Shown here: piece after piece, positions 54,561 to 64,000 of the stretch | How positions within the stretch are numbered: the stretch's first letter is position 1 | Layout of the letters: each line of letters begins with the position of its first letter | Source of the DNA: Seison nebaliae | Lineage: Eukaryota; Rotifera; Pararotatoria; Seisonacea; Seisonidae | Direction of reading: 5' to 3' | NCBI GenBank assembly: GCA_023231475.1 | Contig: JALJEE010001801.1 | Coordinates: 62,001-126,000, forward strand | DNA length: 64,000 nucleotides | The notes under the pieces: generated by a model | What the model was told of the DNA's origin: nothing | Database searches by the model: none | What the model saw: only the letters and a program-made list of their open reading frames with translations | Made by a program: the position numbers and the translations under genes

Positions 54561-55097
54561 ATGTGGAAGGGTGTCCTAATTTCGTTGGTTTTGTCGATTA
54601 TCCTCATCTCGGTTACGAGCATGGATCTACCGCGAAACGGTAATAATGGCAATGTGAGAGATATCGATATGGAAGAGGAAAATGAGATGATGGAAGAAGA
54701 CACTTTCAATTTTGAAAATACTCCGCCATCATCGCCTCAAGAATTTGTTTTAGACCTTCCTGATATTCTCCCTAGAAATTTAAACCCAATACCTCCTCCA
54801 GTAGAAGTAGTGGAAGAGCGTGCAGTGAAACGGAAAAATTTACACGGTGACGGAGACGTTTCCGAAGTGAAATTTGGACGAATGGAAGATGTTTTAATGG
54901 CCGAACCAGCATCACCTGTCAGACAAGGAAGTAGTAGTGTGGGAGATGTTCAAATGAATATGGCTGCACCTTATTCGCATACTACACCGAATGGAACTCA
55001 TTTACATCCCAATTATGATGGTTATCGTACACCAGAACTCTATCAAAATGTCTTCTCAGCTATCGTACGAAAAGACAAAGAAAGGTCGAAGAAATGA
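54561..55097 (+). CDS. Secreted acidic/proline-rich protein, orphan (178 aa)
   Basis: ATG at 54561 opens a signal peptide (MWKGVLISLVLSIILISVTS). The mature part is disordered-looking: an acidic Met/Glu-rich stretch (DMEEENEMMEEDTFNFE), a proline-rich stretch, a dibasic site (AVKRK) and a basic end (KDKERSKK). No cysteines and no recognised domain. The lysine-arginine sites could be processing sites. It converges on the minus-strand orphan at 55227-55931 and may belong to a lineage-specific secreted group. Confidence 0.6.
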   Translation: MWKGVLISLVLSIILISVTSMDLPRNGNNGNVRDIDMEEENEMMEEDTFNFENTPPSSPQEFVLDLPDILPRNLNPIPPPVEVVEERAVKRKNLHGDGDVSEVKFGRMEDVLMAEPASPVRQGSSSVGDVQMNMAAPYSHTTPNGTHLHPNYDGYRTPELYQNVFSAIVRKDKERSKK

Positions 55098-55226
55098 TCG
55101 ATCTCGTTGAAACGTAAATTTAAAAGATAATAATTATTCCATGTTTATTTTATCTTCAATTCGCTTGTCTTAACAATTAGATGTTTTTCGTTCACAAATA
55201 TCGAAAAGTTTCCCAAATTTTTTAAA

Positions 55227-55931
55227 CTAAACTCGATTGAAAGCGAGTTTATCCGAAGAAGTACTTGAGCTTAACCTCGACGTATCAATTGAAGTTATTG
55301 AATTGACCGTGTTTGTAGATCCAGCCTCCTCAGTCCCAACAAAATTATTTTGAGAATATTTCGCTTGAATTATCAGAACTGGTAGATCAGAATTAGTAGA
55401 CGTTTTTTTTGATAGGATTGGACTGCAATCGAACAACAATTTACATTGACGTTCATCGGTGGATGTTCCCAAAGACGAGGAAGTTGAATCATCACTCGAA
55501 TCGTCACGCAGATGGAGACTGGGAATTTTGATGGCGGATTGGTTGGGAGTCCAATAATGTCTTGGCTTCCGTGCGAAAACTGGTAAATTTGAATTGCTAT
55601 TATGTATCTTCTTTTTTTTTTTCTGCCTTATACATGGTATTAGTAAATTACATGGAAATCTAACGTGGTCCGGTTGGTTGATGGAAGTAGATGTGGAATT
55701 GGTTGAATTTGTACGCATCGTTGTAGTTGTAGTGGAAGTGGTATCAGTGGACGTTGTTCGATCGTCACATCGCGAACTGGTACAAATTGGTTTCCCCGTG
55801 AACACGGGAAGATTAATCTCCGCATCCTTTAACCCGAATGGCACACAGTGCATCATTAAATTACATGGAGTCTTGAGAGCTTTGCCTGAACATGGTCCGA
55901 TGTGCATGATGATTTCTTGAGGTGCTGCCAT
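55227..55931 (-). CDS. Orphan protein with three copies of a Cys-pair / LPV motif (234 aa)
   Basis: Single exon, ATG at 55931, no signal peptide. Three repeats of C-[NK]-L-x3-C followed 10-14 residues later by [ND]-L-P-V-[FL]: residues 23-44 (CNLMMHC ... NLPVF), 94-119 (CNLLIPC ... NLPVF) and 163-186 (CKLLFDC ... DLPVL). The first two also share a following x-x-K-P. Thr/Ser-rich linkers with poly-Thr separate them. The DNA of the first two repeats shares TAAATTACATGGA, so they probably arose by duplication. No family recognised. Confidence 0.6.
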   Translation of the reverse strand: MAAPQEIIMHIGPCSGKALKTPCNLMMHCVPFGLKDAEINLPVFTGKPICTSSRCDDRTTSTDTTSTTTTTMRTNSTNSTSTSINQPDHVRFPCNLLIPCIRQKKKKKIHNSNSNLPVFARKPRHYWTPNQSAIKIPSLHLRDDSSDDSTSSSLGTSTDERQCKLLFDCSPILSKKTSTNSDLPVLIIQAKYSQNNFVGTEEAGSTNTVNSITSIDTSRLSSSTSSDKLAFNRV

Positions 55932-57587
55932 TTTAGAATTAGATAAATCAATTTATCTCTAACTTTCTCCGACGAGCACGATGATCGGAATGGTGATCAT
56001 ACAAAAGAAATAGAGTAACCATCTGTAATTCTTCGATTGGTGCTTTGTCGGTCTCATTTGTTCGTGTGCCGTCTATGCAAACGAGCAAATTGAAATAGAT
56101 AATAATAATTATCGTTAAAGAATTACTAATAAATAATTAACTTTATTTAAAAATTGCACATCGGTCCAATTCACATTTCTTTTAAATCTTAGATGTTTGA
56201 AAGACTTAAGCGATAGATAACTCAAATAGAATGAAAGTTTTATCGGATAATCTATAATACAATATTTAAATTAAGACATCATATTAATATCACGCTTTCT
56301 ATCTTAATAAAGAGTTAATTTGAAAATGGATATCCTTCAATTATATTCTCGTGAAAAAAGTAACAGGATATTTGGAAGAACTTTTGACAACATTTTGAAA
56401 ATATTTCGAGCATATTTCGAAAATAATTAGGGGACAGAGAAAATCATTTCGAGAATAGTATTACCAAACTTACATTCTGAAACTGATGAAAAATTCATTC
56501 ATTCATCCGATCATTCATTCAATATTCAATCATTTATCTGAGATTTACAACTACGTAGCGCCTACCGGTAATTTACAGAGTAACTGGGCTAACTATTATC
56601 GATTGTGCTACTTCAAATTATTAAGCTAATAATGATTTATAATTATTTATTTACAGTCAGAAAAGGTGTAGTTCGGCACGGTCAAATCATCGTATCAGTC
56701 AAATATCCTATCCGATTAATAGATGAGAGAATGATTAGTAACCAAATTTTTCGTGTGTTTCATTCGCTATCATATCTTTGAAATTTATTCATTAATGTAA
56801 TATTAGTTAAGTTAAAATTCAACCGATGTCTTTCATCTGACGAGGAAGTTTGATTAAAGAGAAGGTCAATTTGAATAAATGTTAACTTCCCCTTCCAACG
56901 ATTGTGTTTTATTCGACTCTCCAATTACACGCATAGCAGAAACATGAACTGTCAATATTGCAAGTTTGAAGAAAAAATTCTGCATAAGACGAAAATTGGC
57001 TGAGATGAGCATGAGAAAATCTGTTTTTTGAATTCGAATGAAAAAACTTGGAGAAAAGTCAAGTAGTCTATTTCATGCCATCCGAATTCGTTCCGTTTAA
57101 CAATCGACAATTCTCTTCGAGAGACAAATTGACAATTTTAGTGAAGATTGAGAGTTTTGGTGAGAGAATTCACTTCCAAACAAAAAGAATGAAACTAATT
57201 TCACACAAATATTTTTAATTTAGTTTCAGTTTTTTAATTTGTTTTATTATTTATGTTATTTCACAAAGTTTAATCATCATAACGTCATTTTGATCATCAT
57301 TCGAATTAATCTCAATTCATTTCCATTCACATGAATCGAAATTCAATTATCAGTTCAATTCCTCAAATTGCACCACCTGACAGGAAATGGACGTAGAGTC
57401 CAAAATTCCGATCTCGTCTCCACTTAGAAATGGGAAGAAGGATTGACGGTTTTGAAAAATTCAATTCAAACAATGTTCAATTATCGATTGTACAGGTTTA
57501 TTTAAATGGGAATTAGTCGACGGAAATGTGAAAATCGAAAAAATCAAAATAACGAAATTAGTTTATTTCTGTTCAAGAATAGTTGAA
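55932..57587. other. Intergenic
   Basis: 1.66 kb, AT-rich. No exon, RNA gene or repeat recognised. Confidence 0.45.
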
Positions 57588-58439
57588 ATGAAATTTTTTA
57601 TTTTACTAGTTCTCTACGAGATCGTCGAATGTGAAAGGACTTTAGATCTTCTTCAAAATTGGGCTACCGTCGAGTATGAGATTACTCAGGACCTGGTTGA
57701 TAATGCCCAACAACCAGACCCGCAAATCAAACGAATGATTTCCGAACTTTTCTACAGCTACGTCGATTCGACAACGTTCAAGAAAGGGAAGGATGAATTC
57801 TTTTCCAACCAAAATGTGGTCAGTGCCGTACTGACTCAAATGAATGCTTTCGCCACCGTTTTTAATGAAGAAAAAACGGTGAGACAAATTTTACCGATTT
57901 TCCTTGTTCTCTTTTCGCTACAAGAGAGAAGTGACTTGACATCGACAACCAGCCTCAAGCACATTTTCATGCTAAACGAATTATATTTCCAGAACACCAT
58001 GATTCTCTCTCAGAATGCCAATTTCGTTAACGAAAATTTATTTCTACATTTCTTCAATCTCTCACATCCACAACTGACGAAGGAGTTGGTGAAACAAGAA
58101 GAAAACATTCATTTCGTCAATACTTGGCTAACTCACATGTCTCAACATTTTTTCATTGGCTATTTCACTCTAGATATTATCGAATATCTCTTCGAAGATT
58201 TCCTCCACAATCACTACTTCACTTTCTACAAAGTACTTTTCGTTCTATTGAAAGAGATTATGGAAAAGAAGAAATCAGTAGTTCTCCAGAAAGAAGTCAC
58301 AAAAGATTTTTTCTTCCGAAATGAACTTCCAATCTCTAAAGAATTCTTCCAAACACATTTTAAAGATTTCCCTTATACATCTGAGCATTTGTTTTATCTT
58401 CGAACTCATCTCCTAGCACAATCGATGGAAAATTTCTAA
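57588..58439 (+). CDS. Secreted helical protein, orphan (283 aa)
   Basis: First in-frame ATG at 57588; the frame extends upstream only from a GTG. It opens with a probable signal peptide (MKFFILLVLYEIVEC). The rest is rich in Phe, Leu and His and looks all-helical: RTLDLLQNWATVEYEITQDL, RQILPIFLVLFSLQ, FIGYFTLDIIEYLFEDFLHN, TFYKVLFVLLKEIMEKKK. The FTLDIIEYLFEDFL block is faintly reminiscent of the end of a TBC domain, but a signal peptide argues against that. Only one Cys after the signal region. No family assigned. Confidence 0.6.
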   Translation: MKFFILLVLYEIVECERTLDLLQNWATVEYEITQDLVDNAQQPDPQIKRMISELFYSYVDSTTFKKGKDEFFSNQNVVSAVLTQMNAFATVFNEEKTVRQILPIFLVLFSLQERSDLTSTTSLKHIFMLNELYFQNTMILSQNANFVNENLFLHFFNLSHPQLTKELVKQEENIHFVNTWLTHMSQHFFIGYFTLDIIEYLFEDFLHNHYFTFYKVLFVLLKEIMEKKKSVVLQKEVTKDFFFRNELPISKEFFQTHFKDFPYTSEHLFYLRTHLLAQSMENF

Positions 58440-59386
58440 TAAATTTATGTCACTCAATTAATTTTTTTTAATACAACAAATCTTCTCAGAGTAAATTAAA
58501 AAGCAAACGGGATAATTTGGCTGTAATCAGTAGATATAAAGGCTAATGATGAAACGTTGAAATTATTGATGGTAGAACGGAAGAAGGTATTCGTTACAGA
58601 AAAAGTTGATTGAATGTCTTTTTTTAATTATTTGTTCCATATATTTTTTTATGATTCAACTTCCGATACAAATAAGATAGTTTACATTAAATTGAGTTTT
58701 TCCATGTTCTTTGTAAAGACCTGATGGAAAATACTCTCAAATGTATTATATAGCAATATCTCGTTAACACGATTAATTATAAGAAGAATCGAATTATCAT
58801 CCAATCTTATCGACATTATTTAATTGTTCATAATTCTTATTATTCGTTCAAACGTTTTTTTTAAATATTTCTCAATCAATAGAATTCAAATTTGATGTAA
58901 GTTAGAATGATAATTTGTTGAGGGTGGAAAGTGAGCAGAGGATTTTGATGATGTTTTAAATAATTCGTTTTATTAAATTTTCAATTGAATGAAAGGAAAT
59001 GTGTTATCGACTAACAAAGTGGGAATGGATTTAACAGTGAAATTTAATTAAGAAAATGAGAGAAAAGTTAGAAGGAAATTTGTTTCAAAGTAACAATCAG
59101 AATTTGCCGTTAGATAAATAATGAAGTTTTCAAAAGAGAAAAGGGAATGGAATTGTTATGAAGTAAAATTGGTATCTATTTTGTACGTAGTAGTTTTTCT
59201 TATTAGAAACGGAAATTTCAATCAGAACAACAATAACGATGAATGGAAAAATAATGAAAAAAGAAGATTAAAGTCCGTTTTCAATTAAATTTTTATCTCT
59301 AAATTTGTTAAATCTAAAATCTTTCTAAATTAAAAGAGTAATTAATCATTAAATAATTTAATAAATAAATATCGATTATTGATGGA
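58440..59386. other. Intergenic between convergent genes
   Basis: 947 bp, AT-rich 3' flanks of the orphan and neurobeachin genes. No gene seen. Confidence 0.5.
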
Positions 59387-62300
59387 TTATTTATTGTCAT
59401 TTGACGAATGATCAATGGAATTAGCTGATGGTGCTGTCGAAGTATCGATATTATTATCGTTCGTTTGATGGTTTTTCGTCGATTCCGAATTTGGTGTTTG
59501 TTGATTCTTTTGTGATTTATTTGATGTAGTCGTAATTGACGGTTGTTTATAGACGGGCGAATATTCGTAGTGCCATTGAGTAAAATCGGAATTGAAGACG
59601 ACGAGACAACCGGTCGTCAAACCGACGATAATATAGAAATAATCATGAGACACAGACAATGTATGAATAGCGGCGTCACAAGGCGGATATCGATGAAGTA
59701 CGACAAGATCGTGCATTCTGAGAATGGTAACGATTCCTAATCGTCCCCCAACAATCAAATATTCGCCATCAGGAGTGACGGTAGCGGCGTAAATCCGTTC
59801 GCGTTTTCCTTGACAATAATTCATAATTTTAACTTGTTGTTCCTCCACCGTATTCTCACACGGCTCCGTCATGTGCAACAGACAATCGATAGATTGTTGG
59901 AGATATTTGTCGAAATTCAATTGATCATCACCATTGACGAATTGATGAAGAGCGTCGGTGGCGGGAGTCATTTTCGGTTTTAAATGGAAATGATTCATGA
60001 AGGAAATTAACGAAATATAATCCAATTCACGACAAGCAATTAAATCACCGTCTAATGTCATTAGGAGGATGAGAGCGGGACGTAAAATTACGAGAATCAT
60101 CGGCACGACTGTTGTGGAAAGGAGTCGAATAAGAACGATTGATAATTGTAAAGAATCATCATATGATTCTGATGATAAATTTGAATTTGAGTTTGTACGA
60201 ATATTCTTCAATTTGGATTGTAACCATTTTTGTATGATGGGAATATCGAGACATTTCACTCCACTACACAAAAGAGTTGATGGTAAAGAATATGAATTAG
60301 TGACATTTGTATGACCCAATGAATGGTAGACAAGCAGGAAACGGATATATTTGATGGACGGGAGATAAATGATATTCATCAATTCACTTGTTGTCTGATG
60401 AACATAAATTATAGGCTGATTTCTCGAACTTGACACAATTATTCCTAAAGTCCCGTCAACATCGACGGATGTGACTGTATTCTCATTCCCACTAAAGATA
60501 ACGATGGGCGATGGATTGAAAACGTTGAAAGAATTGACTCGTTCGCCGTTCGTTGATGAAGTGAATTTCAAGGAATCGATATTGATTCCAATCACATTCT
60601 CTCCCGACCAAATCCACAACATCACTGTACAATCGGCACTACCGGTCACGATGATACCAGATGGTATATTCGAATTGGACGTCTTCATAGTGAGTGCGTG
60701 AATGGCAGAGGAGATCAATCCGCTGAAAGCGGCAAAGACGTTATGTGACGAATGATGAGACGGATTGACGGAATTAGCCAATGTGGAGGATGTGGTGGAG
60801 GATAAAGTGGAGGAGATGTAATCATTTGTATATCGATTGATAAGTGAATGATTTGGATAATAAGCAATACATGTCACCAGATCACGATGAGAATAAATGA
60901 CTTGTGTGCATTTTCCAGAATCGGTGCGGAAAACACGGAAACTGTTATCGGAGAATCCACATGCTATCATATAACGACTATCGATCGTTACAACGAAATC
61001 TGAATGAATCGGTTCTCTCTTCTCATCAAATCCAATTCCTAATGTCCGATGATGTAAACCGGTTGCATACACCAATAACGGATCCATCGATAATGGTAAT
61101 TCTAACGATTTTTGTTGTTGTTGTTGTTGTTGTGATTGTTGTGATTGTTGTTGTTGTTGTTGTTGAGAAGAATTGGATGATCGTCGAAGTTGTGAATTGA
61201 CAGCTTCGATATGCCAAGGATTGATGGAGAAATCTCTTCGTGCACTCACTACCACAACAGATGGTGCATTTGTCGTGCTTAATCGATCGTCATTCAAAGA
61301 CACGCCTAAATGACTCGTATTCATACCGGAACTAACGACTGATGGTGGAGCATTTGAATTTGAATTATTTCCAGAATCATTTCCTGGTAAAATTTTCGAT
61401 GAAAGAATCGGTCGAGTATTCGCCGTTACATGAATAATTGGGGAATTCGATAAGAATTTCATTATCATACAAACCTCTTCATGATTCCTAGAGAACATTA
61501 AAGGCGATAATGATAAAGCAGATGAACGTGCCGGATGTGGTTCACTCAATAATTGTGGTGGTGTTTGACCAAAATTTTTCAATTGTGATTCCAATGATTG
61601 TCTCATAATTGGATCTTTGATACGAGTCACATCCACTCGACCTTCATAAGTCAAATAATAAAATACATTAAATTTGTTCACAGAATTCGTTCCTTGTTGA
61701 TTACATCCAAAAATTAAATCAATCCATAAATGTAATTGAGACGAAACGATTTCTGATTCTAATGCTTGTCGATGAATTCGAATGAATTCTGTCGGAGATC
61801 CTTTTGCCCATTTGGGTAATTGAACATTTCCCAATTGGAATGTCAATTGATCATTGTCATTGAGAGAATTCATATTTCCTTCAAATTTTGGAATGTTGAC
61901 ATCATTCCAATTCATGAACATTTTGGGAAGATAAAAAAATTCTGGAATTAATTCCTTCACATTATTCGTAGCATCTTCATTTTGTGTGAGTTGCCAACAA
62001 TCTTTCACTGAATGAAATAATCGATTTGAATAATCGAATCGATTCGAATGTAACAAACGATGATATGTAGTAAATGGTTCGATTCTTATGAGATAATTAG
62101 ATACAAAAGCAGCATTCGAATAATGTGTTCCATAATGGAATGGTGGAATTTTCATTTGTTTATCATCATTTTCATCATCGTTCGATTCGTGTTTGTTCGT
62201 CTTCTCGAAATATTCCTCGTCATTATTCCAAGCTCGGAATTTCTCTTTTAATTTCTTCTGTTTCGATTTCGTCTGTGCTCCTACTGGCAATGATAGATCA

Positions 62301-64000
62301 CGATAATTATTTGAATTACTGATATCGATATTTTCCTCATCGTAATTGGAAAGAATCCAAGGAAATATTGGATATTGAGAGAGATCTCGATATGATCTCG
62401 ATGCAATCGTATTAAGAAACATTAAATATTCGAAATTTGAAATTTCTCGTCGTTGCCATCTTTGTGTCATATTAGATGATACGAATAATGATTTGGGTGA
62501 TGCTAATGATGTTCGTTTTAATGGTGGCAAACCATATGATGGTCCTGTACCAACTTTCGGTAAAACGTTCACTAATTGCTTCAATTGAACTATGGAAGTC
62601 AATGCGATCAATAACGATGTTCTCGAATGGAAGAAAATCTCGAGCGCCGTATATTGTCCAATATATCGTCGAGTGAGAATGGCGGAGATATCGTTAATGT
62701 TCCATTTGCTATGAAGAACATCGACATAATGAAGGAGATTTAAAGAAGATCTCATTTCTTCATTATTCAATAAATATGAATCGATCACATCGAAATGTAA
62801 TTCGGTGGATGTAACGACCAATTTGCCAGGAAGTTCCATTCCAAAAATGATGTTTTTACAAGAACAGGAAAATTTGATGGTTCCTGGAATATCATATTCA
62901 ATCTTATTTCCACTATTTAATGGATCAAATGATAATCGTCTTAATTCTTCAAAATGTTTATTTGATTCCATCAAATCATCATCAAATATCGATATTGATT
63001 CGATTTTTTTCTTTTCTGTCAATTCTGATGATTTCTTCACAATTGCTCCCTCCTCATTCAATCGATGAGCGAGATGATAATTCTTCTTCTCTAATTCATT
63101 CAATATGTCATCGATACAATTTCTGATAGACGTCTCGATTTCCGTCGATGACGGTAACAAACTTCTCTTTCGTTCTCTCAATAACAAACGAGAATATTCT
63201 CCATTTTTACTTTTTCGTTTCCTTTTCAAATTATCTCGTTTCATTCGATTTCGACATCGAAATTCATCTTCCCAATCATCAATCTTCACATAACTTGTCT
63301 CGTCAATGGAATGAGTAAATCGTTCAAATTCCCATTGAAGTTGATTTAATGAATGAATAATTCTCGATTCATTTCTAATAGCATTCCCAACAATTAAATC
63401 TGAATGAAATCGATTTTCTTTTACAATTCTTCCTCCGAATAAAATCGTTTGATTTCTTTCAAATAATTTCTCCTTTTTCTCATGTCCTTGTTTTAATCGT
63501 AACATAATATTTTCTGCTTCTTTTCCCACACGTACATTATGTTCTTTCGCCATATCACATGATAATCGTCCTTCATTCACCAATTCGATAAAAGCGAGAC
63601 CAGCATGTTTCTGAATAGAATTCTGCCATTCTTGTGAACACAATAACATCGACAATTGTAGCGCATTTAATTCTCGATTTTGACTTTGATCGGTTGGAAA
63701 TAAATTATTCGTTTGTCCACTTGATCCATTTCCTGTAGTCATTCCTGATGTTGTCGATGATGAATTCGGCACATTATTCGACATATTCGTTGACATTCCA
63801 CTTGATTTCTCCGATAATTTTGCCATGGTCGAAGTGACCAATTTCTGGCCGTGACTACCAATCAAAACCGAATTAATGAGAGTTCCATATCGATCGAATA
63901 ATTCTCGTACTACCGGCGCCAACAAACATAAACGTGTCGTCAACAAATGAACGATCTCTCCTGATTTTTTATTCTCCGGTTTCCAATCGATGCTTTCTTC
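59387..64000 (-). CDS. Neurobeachin/LRBA family protein, C-terminal half (partial, runs off right edge)
   Basis: The frame is open from 64000 to the stop at 59387 (about 1,537 codons) without an intron. Order: DUF1088-type region, PH-BEACH (ELPGKLVVTSTELHFDVI near 62850), BEACH domain (62460-61540: WQRREISNFEYLMFLNTI, YRDLSQYPIFPWIL, VKELIPEFFYLPKMFMNWND, LHLWIDLIFGCNQQGTNSVN, SPLMFSRNHEEVCMIMKFLS), then WD40 repeats (61060-59540, ending DFTQWHYEYSP) and an Asn/Ser/Thr-rich tail. A poly-Gln tract lies between BEACH and WD40, and a Ser/Asn insertion interrupts the first WD40 blade. Neurobeachin (Drosophila rugose) is a scaffold in synaptic membrane traffic and binds PKA. The N-terminal half is outside the window. 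Confidence 0.93.
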   Translation of the reverse strand, partial: EESIDWKPENKKSGEIVHLLTTRLCLLAPVVRELFDRYGTLINSVLIGSHGQKLVTSTMAKLSEKSSGMSTNMSNNVPNSSSTTSGMTTGNGSSGQTNNLFPTDQSQNRELNALQLSMLLCSQEWQNSIQKHAGLAFIELVNEGRLSCDMAKEHNVRVGKEAENIMLRLKQGHEKKEKLFERNQTILFGGRIVKENRFHSDLIVGNAIRNESRIIHSLNQLQWEFERFTHSIDETSYVKIDDWEDEFRCRNRMKRDNLKRKRKSKNGEYSRLLLRERKRSLLPSSTEIETSIRNCIDDILNELEKKNYHLAHRLNEEGAIVKKSSELTEKKKIESISIFDDDLMESNKHFEELRRLSFDPLNSGNKIEYDIPGTIKFSCSCKNIIFGMELPGKLVVTSTELHFDVIDSYLLNNEEMRSSLNLLHYVDVLHSKWNINDISAILTRRYIGQYTALEIFFHSRTSLLIALTSIVQLKQLVNVLPKVGTGPSYGLPPLKRTSLASPKSLFVSSNMTQRWQRREISNFEYLMFLNTIASRSYRDLSQYPIFPWILSNYDEENIDISNSNNYRDLSLPVGAQTKSKQKKLKEKFRAWNNDEEYFEKTNKHESNDDENDDKQMKIPPFHYGTHYSNAAFVSNYLIRIEPFTTYHRLLHSNRFDYSNRLFHSVKDCWQLTQNEDATNNVKELIPEFFYLPKMFMNWNDVNIPKFEGNMNSLNDNDQLTFQLGNVQLPKWAKGSPTEFIRIHRQALESEIVSSQLHLWIDLIFGCNQQGTNSVNKFNVFYYLTYEGRVDVTRIKDPIMRQSLESQLKNFGQTPPQLLSEPHPARSSALSLSPLMFSRNHEEVCMIMKFLSNSPIIHVTANTRPILSSKILPGNDSGNNSNSNAPPSVVSSGMNTSHLGVSLNDDRLSTTNAPSVVVVSARRDFSINPWHIEAVNSQLRRSSNSSQQQQQQQSQQSQQQQQQQKSLELPLSMDPLLVYATGLHHRTLGIGFDEKREPIHSDFVVTIDSRYMIACGFSDNSFRVFRTDSGKCTQVIYSHRDLVTCIAYYPNHSLINRYTNDYISSTLSSTTSSTLANSVNPSHHSSHNVFAAFSGLISSAIHALTMKTSNSNIPSGIIVTGSADCTVMLWIWSGENVIGINIDSLKFTSSTNGERVNSFNVFNPSPIVIFSGNENTVTSVDVDGTLGIIVSSSRNQPIIYVHQTTSELMNIIYLPSIKYIRFLLVYHSLGHTNVTNSYSLPSTLLCSGVKCLDIPIIQKWLQSKLKNIRTNSNSNLSSESYDDSLQLSIVLIRLLSTTVVPMILVILRPALILLMTLDGDLIACRELDYISLISFMNHFHLKPKMTPATDALHQFVNGDDQLNFDKYLQQSIDCLLHMTEPCENTVEEQQVKIMNYCQGKRERIYAATVTPDGEYLIVGGRLGIVTILRMHDLVVLHRYPPCDAAIHTLSVSHDYFYIIVGLTTGCLVVFNSDFTQWHYEYSPVYKQPSITTTSNKSQKNQQTPNSESTKNHQTNDNNIDTSTAPSANSIDHSSNDNK
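61108..61166 (-). repeat. Poly-glutamine coding tract in neurobeachin
   Basis: CAA-rich triplets encode two Gln runs (seven each) separated by Ser-Gln-Gln-Ser. The tract lies between the BEACH domain and the WD40 repeats. Confidence 0.85.

Noticed and set aside
54561-54709. Minus-strand open frame opposite the secreted orphan
   Set aside because: Ser/Ile-rich mirror of an acidic Glu-rich coding strand; no protein-like features.
56540-56600. Possible tRNA (GTAGCGCCTACCGG stretch)
   Set aside because: No acceptor-stem pairing or T-loop consensus; cannot be folded into a cloverleaf by eye.
57588-58439. TBC (Rab-GAP) domain in the 57.6 kb orphan
   Set aside because: Only one helical block resembles a TBC end; the Arg and Gln fingers are not seen and a signal peptide is present.

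Overview
This is a 64 kb stretch of nuclear DNA from an AT-rich animal with a compact gene layout. Long uninterrupted coding exons sit close together, the few introns are 43-84 nt, and the products are metazoan: an AMPA-type glutamate receptor, two BEACH proteins, VAP, ERMP1, UNC93, TTLL, a MAM-domain giant and a DUF229 ectoprotein. The FAN/NSMAF homologue, low intron density, N/S/Q-rich low-complexity stretches and TTAGG-containing tandem arrays suggest an ecdysozoan, perhaps a small mite. That placement is inference.

Layout. 1-6.6 kb: 5' part of an extracellular protein with 13 MAM repeats (minus strand, runs off the left edge). 7.0-8.7 kb: three tiny membrane-protein reading frames (two overlapping), head-to-head with cardiolipin synthase. 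8.8-12.7 kb: THOC7 and the ER metallopeptidase ERMP1. 13.2-16.3 kb: an Ig-domain membrane protein and a serine/threonine-rich orphan (plus strand). 16.4-19.8 kb: an AMPA-type glutamate receptor. 21.1-22.9 kb: a FAN homologue without WD40 repeats. 23.7-24.3 kb: a minisatellite built on TTAGGTA. 24.5-29.2 kb: TFIIF alpha and a DUF229 protein. 29.2-36.1 kb: gene-poor, with a fold-back transposon-like element at 34.4-35.5 kb and decayed relatives. 37.9-41.3 kb: a 12-exon TTLL tubulin polyglutamylase. 42.2-50.7 kb: MTRFR, UNC93-like, a coiled-coil/Sfi1-like protein, an orphan, and VAP. 51.3-58.4 kb: four proteins I could not identify. 59.4-64 kb: the C-terminal half of neurobeachin (runs off the right edge).

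The most unusual signal is in the introns. I reconstructed 24 introns in six genes from reading frame and, where possible, family homology. All 24 begin with GTT, usually after AA, instead of the usual animal GTA/GTG. In several places a textbook-looking GTA donor lies beside the used GTT but would break the frame or delete conserved residues. Exon lengths summed over each multi-exon gene come out divisible by three, which supports the models. If confirmed genome-wide, this lineage has a shifted 5' splice-site consensus.

The genes do not form one pathway. They look like ordinary housekeeping and neuronal genes, with an orphan-rich block at 51-58 kb. Where a first ATG could be identified I used it as the start.
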